A DNA stretch of 64,000 bases from Deltaproteobacteria bacterium (GTDB lineage Bacteria > Myxococcota > Kuafuiibacteriia > Kuafuiibacteriales > Kuafuiibacteriaceae): assembly GCA_020632995.1 (NCBI GenBank), contig JACKEN010000009.1:62001-126000 (forward strand). Reading direction: 5' to 3'. Position 1 is the first letter of the stretch, and each line of letters opens with the position of its first letter. Shown piece after piece: positions 60,801 through 64,000 of the stretch. Under the pieces are notes generated by a model, which saw nothing but the letters and a program-made list of their open reading frames with translations, made no database searches and was not told the DNA's origin. Made by a program: the position numbers and the translations under genes.

Positions 60801-62426
60801 GTCCCACATCGGGCCGCGATCGGAGAGCATGCCGGGGAAGGCGCGCGGATCCTTGCCGGTGGGGGCGCCGACGACCTCGAGGTCGACCTCGGGGTAGAGC
60901 GCCTTCATCATCATCGGCAGGTCGCGGTTGGCGCCCGCAAGCTTGTGCAGCGCGGTGCCGCCCTGCGGGCCGCGGTTCTTGCCGTACGGGAAGCCGCCAG
61001 ACAGGAGCGGGTCGGGGTTCAGAGAGTCGGGGTAGGCGTCGCTGTACTCGTGGCGCAGGGTCGGCATGTGGCAGTCCTGGCAGCGCTCGACGCCGGTGCC
61101 GGTGCGCTTGCCGAGCGGGTCGGAGATGACGTTCGCGGAGGTCGCGTACACGCTGTGCTTCCACTCCGAGTAGGTGCGCTGCTCAGGCATGCCGTGGTTC
61201 AGGACCGGCACGGTGAGGTCGTGGCAGGAGCCGCAGAACTCCGACGTACGGATGAACTCGTCGGGGCTCGCGGTCTCACCCAGCTCGTTGGCGGGGGTCA
61301 GGCCGGGGGAGAGCACCGGGAGGTAGTTCCCGGTCTCGACGAGCGCGCCGACGCGCCCGGCGGAGCCGGTGGTCGGGTGCTCGAGGGACAGCCCCTGCAG
61401 CGCGTAGTTGGGGAGGCCGGTGTTCGGATCGATCGGGATCCCGATCGGGACCTCGAAGACCGGGGGCAGGCTGCCGTCCGCCGCGTAGGCCAGCGTGTCA
61501 CCGGCCGAGTTGACCACCGGCATCCCGGGGGGCGCGGGGTTGATCGGGTAGATCGAAGGATAGATTGCGTTCTGCGCCACCCACCAATCCGGGTACACCG
61601 CGTAGATCTGGCCGGTGTACACCGTACCGTCTAGGGGCAGGTCGCTGAAGAAGAGGTCCCCGGTGCCCGAGTACTTGCCGACGTAGGAGATGTTGTCCTG
61701 GAACTGCAGGGCCGTGTCGCCGAACGGAGACCCGGGGGCGATGGACTGGGTGCCCTCCTGGTCGGTCATGGCGCGCCCCTCGTGCTCCCAGTCGAAGATG
61801 CCGGCCAGGAGGTTCCAGGTGGAGTCGTTGGTCGCCGCGCTCAGGTCCTGCCGCTTGAAGGTGACGTTGCCCGAGACCCGGTGGCAGGTCTCGCACATGA
61901 TCCCCTCCCCGTCGGTGGACAGGAGGATCGACTGGATCATGTTCGACCCGTCCGCCTTGCCGCCCAGGCTCGGATCGAAGCGACCGCTCAGCCAGCCGTT
62001 CGGGCTGTGGCAGCGGAAGCAGACGTTGCCCGCCCCGTCCATCCCGGTGATCCCGCGGACCACCGCGTTCACACCAACCTGGTTGGCGCGGAAGATCGGA
62101 TCGCGCGCCGCGCTCGCCATGCTCGAGCCGGCCCAGTTCGAGAAGTGGCCGGTGTGCTGATCGATGGAGCCGCCGTGGCAGCCGGCGCACGTGACGACGA
62201 ACTCGAACACGTTGTACTCGCCCGGCGCGGTGATGTTCGTCAGCTCCTGCTGCTGCGTCCCCGGGTTGGGGACCGCCAGTCCGTAGGAAGGCGCGTCGCG
62301 CCCGGGCACATCGGCCCTCGCCGAGCCGCCTGCGGCGACCAGCCCCCCGACGAGGATCGTCGCCAACCCTCGGGCCTTGGCTCGCGACCGCGACGCGGTC
62401 CGGAGCTCCTCTGCGTGTCGTTTCAT
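57873..62426 (-). CDS. Exported pentaheme cytochrome c with six Fn3-like domains
   Basis: This is a 1517-residue protein with a signal peptide (KARGLATILVGGLVAAGG, cleavage near ARA). Five CXXCH heme motifs lie at 80-84 (CAGCH), 136-140 (CFRCH), 178-182 (CETCH), 398-402 (CGSCH) and 449-453 (CQDCH). A beta-rich middle (about 600-880) leads to six Fn3-like repeats from about 890 to the end, each with a W/Y core and PxxP-type linker (for example SNVQVAATVDQITVTWTD). It is likely an extracellular electron-transfer or redox protein with polymer-binding modules. ATG 62426 has GGGGAGAG upstream. It is transcribed from the AT-rich gap. Confidence 0.9.
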   Translation of the reverse strand: MKRHAEELRTASRSRAKARGLATILVGGLVAAGGSARADVPGRDAPSYGLAVPNPGTQQQELTNITAPGEYNVFEFVVTCAGCHGGSIDQHTGHFSNWAGSSMASAARDPIFRANQVGVNAVVRGITGMDGAGNVCFRCHSPNGWLSGRFDPSLGGKADGSNMIQSILLSTDGEGIMCETCHRVSGNVTFKRQDLSAATNDSTWNLLAGIFDWEHEGRAMTDQEGTQSIAPGSPFGDTALQFQDNISYVGKYSGTGDLFFSDLPLDGTVYTGQIYAVYPDWWVAQNAIYPSIYPINPAPPGMPVVNSAGDTLAYAADGSLPPVFEVPIGIPIDPNTGLPNYALQGLSLEHPTTGSAGRVGALVETGNYLPVLSPGLTPANELGETASPDEFIRTSEFCGSCHDLTVPVLNHGMPEQRTYSEWKHSVYATSANVISDPLGKRTGTGVERCQDCHMPTLRHEYSDAYPDSLNPDPLLSGGFPYGKNRGPQGGTALHKLAGANRDLPMMMKALYPEVDLEVVGAPTGKDPRAFPGMLSDRGPMWDRNQENTEIMLHDGVDAQITVAPEILTNATSPNGIVYPNGDGAFRLAVRVYNRSGHRIPSGYPDGRRFWLQVRVTDTAGNLVYQSGAYDEANAQLATAENADGSFVPFRRAIEGGVNALNAANNAVMVYERVTGTCTDASGAAIFPDPTAGVPASCTESPALTNNFILFDNRIPPKGLDYATAREAGVKFWNYDPATGVPYEDSARYAAGELNSGSDAVVYRFRVPASAMAAVPAETVLNATVEVYWQTHTREFMEHLRNQDTTTVRPQRPPNPLDPNYPNNPNYISDSIAGLPLASYTALDGSALRDNWGGVAYAAWLATGKGAPFLVDRDDTTVTTAPTAPANVVVSGLDSGDPEYIDPVTLAPDSFAAKITWDPVPNADGYMIWIRYGASDTTADWDRLAIVDASTTRFVEHVLGHAGAGAKSYGFKVEAFNGRGSAVSAAASYTIADVAMVSAPNNMTASQTAAEGSTNGQIKLTWFDTANNEVGFEVWRYGPVSQAGIPTPATQNTVTILGDPNGPVGMIPNQTGGPAGGAPITGTNTWVDDGAMFAGTAPAPESCYLYQVRAIGINLDVSTWSAPRVQGCTTLGITVSAIASASTVDLSWTAVAGATGYMIVRSDGVTTTPLGTVATTSYTDATVLPNTTYAYTVTAVDAVGTALDAGSASVTTLAAVPAAPSNVQVAATVDQITVTWTDNATTEDGFVLERSANGGVWTPIPDVGAYIVNPSAATPSTVTYVDSVAAGGLQQGTVYQYRVKAVDLVNGESAYATSGTISLVSVPVAPSTFTAALSTDVFGALPLISLAWSDVAGETNYLVERHANRCDQNNGWTAVASVGADVLAATDATVTQKNNDATYCYRLRASNAAGSSPWINVLVTVPARPAAPLALDAFIDGSTITMEFQVPAGLLGYMIEKRERIAGIGWTDWAVVQVAPGAGGGYSYVDAAVISGNQYRYRISYANTGGWSASTVSGTISY

Positions 62427-62883
62427 GCTCTCTCCCCTCAATCCATTGGAGCGCGACCCTCGGCTCCAACCCCTCATGGCCTTCAGGCGGCCGCCCGATG
62501 AACCCTGTTTCCAACTATGCGGGCAACGCGACCATCAACTCACACCGTTCAGTATGGTTGATAGTTTGCTCAATCTCGCCCGCCGCGCAAATACGCACGA
62601 CGAAGCGCCGAGAGCGCAAGCGACACTTCTGTGTTTTTGCGTGTATTCCGCGTTTTTTGCGCTGGTTGTTCATCGTTGCTGATAAGTCTCTGAGAGAACC
62701 CTCAGAGAGCGGGGATAGTTGTCATCGATAACTCTTCGCAACGGCACCAAGACCTACCGGACGGTTCGCACGGCCGGTGATTCCTGAGACCAGCCTGAGA
62801 ACTCTCTCAAGGTTTCACTAAAGTCACCGCAGGACGCAGCCGGTTCGACAACTCATCTACGCTGTGATTCCCTCGACGCCGCA
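62427..62883. other. 457-base divergent intergenic region, relatively AT-rich
   Basis: This is the only gap over 300 bases. It serves as the promoter region for the leftward cytochrome gene and the rightward 62884 gene. From about 62500 to 62720 it has T- and A-runs (GTGTTTTTGCG, GCGTTTTTTGCG) that contrast with the rest of the window. I could not pick a convincing -35/-10 pair. Short open frames here have no ribosome site or codon bias and are not listed as genes. Confidence 0.6.
62687..62708. repeat. Inverted repeat in the AT-rich gap
   Basis: TCTCTGAG (62687-62694) and CTCAGAGA (62701-62708) are perfect inverted 8-mers with a six-base centre. No T-run follows. It resembles an operator for a dimeric regulator between two divergent genes. 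Confidence 0.35.
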
Positions 62884-63630
62884 ATGAAGACGTCTTCGGT
62901 AGTCACGCTCGCTCTGGTGGCCACACTCTCGGGCGCGTGGTTCTTCACCCGTCCCCCTGAGGACTCGGCTCGCGCGCCCGAGGTGTCGACGCCTCGCCCC
63001 GGCCTCAGCTGGGTGCAAGCCGACGACCGCCCCGCCGTCGCAGATGCAACCCTACCTGCACCGACCGAGCCCTCGGCCCCCGCGACGCCGGCCACCACCA
63101 CTCGGCAAGAGCCGCCGAGCAAGTGGGCCGCCGCCCACCCCGAGCGCCCCGATTACCGGGCCATCCGGCGGGCCCTCGACGCCAAGCCGGCGCTGCCGCC
63201 CGATGGGAAGCTCGAGCCGGTGCAACCGCTCCCGGCGGCGCCCGCGCCCGAGGCCTGGGCCGACGTCGAGATCGTTCCGGCCTTCGGTGCAGGCTCACCT
63301 GCGCCTTCGGTCAACGCGGCCCTCGCGGCCCTCCGCCCGCGCCTGATGACCTGCTTCGAGCCCTACGAGCAGGCCCGCTACGCGCAGCTGGGTGACGCGT
63401 ACAGCCGCCTCGAGGCCACCCAGGCCTCCAAGATCGGGCCTGCGATCCTGATGCTCGAGGTCGAGCGTGAGGGGGCCGGCGTCCGCCTGGTGGACGCGCC
63501 CATCGAGAGCACCGGCTCCGCGTCGGCCGGGCTCCTGAACTGCGCCCAGTCCGTCCTCAGGGGCGCCTCGCTCGAGGTAAGCGAGAAGCTGCCGGAGGCA
63601 TTCCGGATGCGGATGGCTCTCAAGCCCTGA
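62884..63630 (+). CDS. Anchored protein with AgmX/PglI-like C-terminal domain
   Basis: This is a 248-residue protein. An N-terminal hydrophobic segment (VVTLALVATLSGAWFF) is a signal anchor, followed by a Pro/Ala-rich linker of about 100 residues. The last 110 residues resemble the myxobacterial AgmX/PglI C-terminal domain: LRPRLMTCFEPYEQ, then a strand with ILMLEVEREGAGVRLVDAPI and LLNCAQSVLRG, with two conserved cysteines. This domain occurs in gliding-motility and TonB-like energy proteins. Direct function not known. It starts from the AT-rich gap; its stop is 12 bases from the convergent galE. Confidence 0.8.
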   Translation: MKTSSVVTLALVATLSGAWFFTRPPEDSARAPEVSTPRPGLSWVQADDRPAVADATLPAPTEPSAPATPATTTRQEPPSKWAAAHPERPDYRAIRRALDAKPALPPDGKLEPVQPLPAAPAPEAWADVEIVPAFGAGSPAPSVNAALAALRPRLMTCFEPYEQARYAQLGDAYSRLEATQASKIGPAILMLEVEREGAGVRLVDAPIESTGSASAGLLNCAQSVLRGASLEVSEKLPEAFRMRMALKP

Positions 63631-63642
63631 GGGGTCGCTGCT

Positions 63643-64000
<358 letters not shown>

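Noticed and set aside
57540..61634. Long plus-strand open frame opposite the pentaheme cytochrome
   Set aside because: Antisense to a gene with five heme motifs and Fn3 repeats; Arg/His/Val-rich translation without recognisable domain.
62377..62731. Small open frames in the AT-rich gap
   Set aside because: No ribosome site, no codon bias, overlapping each other; the region is better explained as a control region.

Overview
The window is very GC-rich, densely coded chromosomal DNA from what looks like a member of the Myxococcota (myxobacteria and relatives). The evidence is three large Ser/Thr protein kinases, an FHA/sigma-54 activator, a Myxococcus-type outer-membrane barrel next to large TPR proteins, a MYXO-CTERM-like tail, myxobacterial Cys-rich repeats, an AgmX/PglI-like C-terminus and an unusually high share of lipoproteins. 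I see no prophage, insertion sequence, integron or CRISPR array. One tRNA gene is present.

Layout. 1-3.7 kb (minus): outer-membrane barrel plus two TPR proteins, resembling the GltB/GltC part of the myxobacterial gliding machinery. 3.8-8.8 kb (plus): Cys-rich lipoprotein, VWA protein, membrane/coiled-coil protein, and a lipoprotein combining Ig-like, thioredoxin and pre-peptidase-like domains. 8.8-12.9 kb (minus): FHA/sigma-54 activator overlapping a Ser/Thr kinase with a beta-propeller sensor. 13-18 kb (minus): peptidoglycan amidase lipoprotein, large Ig-repeat lipoprotein, orphan 2Fe-2S subunit, small secreted protein. 18.2-21.8 kb (plus): nucleotidyltransferase and a seven-repeat lipoprotein. 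21.8-29.5 kb: pseudokinase-kinase fusion and SGNH hydrolase (minus), then a PEGA-type kinase (plus). 29.5-36 kb: tRNA-Val with a strong hairpin, Asp/Ala-rich lipoprotein, DUF155 protein, Lon-like protease, OPT transporter. 36.1-38.7 kb: three-gene exported metallopeptidase cassette. 38.8-41.8 kb: two GNAT-nitrilase fusions meeting stop to stop. 41.9-45.2 kb: SMP-30-like protein, acyl-CoA ligase, small protein. 45.2-47.5 kb (minus): DUF3570 barrel with two heme-motif proteins. 47.8-52.6 kb: four overlapping genes (exported DUF2252 protein, barrel, lamin-tail lipoprotein, methyltransferase). 52.7-55.6 kb: glycosyltransferase, flippase-like protein and UDP-xylose synthase. 55.6-62.4 kb (minus): calpain-like protease, DoxX, DUF3617 lipoprotein and a pentaheme cytochrome with Fn3 repeats. 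62.4-64 kb: a 457-base gap, an AgmX/PglI-tail protein and the 3' part of galE.

The dominant theme is the cell surface: lipoproteins, barrels, exported redox proteins and polysaccharide synthesis, overseen by membrane-spanning kinases. The most interesting points are the convergent GNAT-nitrilase pair, in which one copy has glycine at the catalytic cysteine; the kinase that carries a degenerate kinase domain in front of the active one; the exported DUF2252 operon; the barrel/heme operon; and several start codons lying only 6-8 bases after promoter-like -10 boxes, suggesting leaderless mRNAs. All functional calls come from reading motifs; no database search was run.
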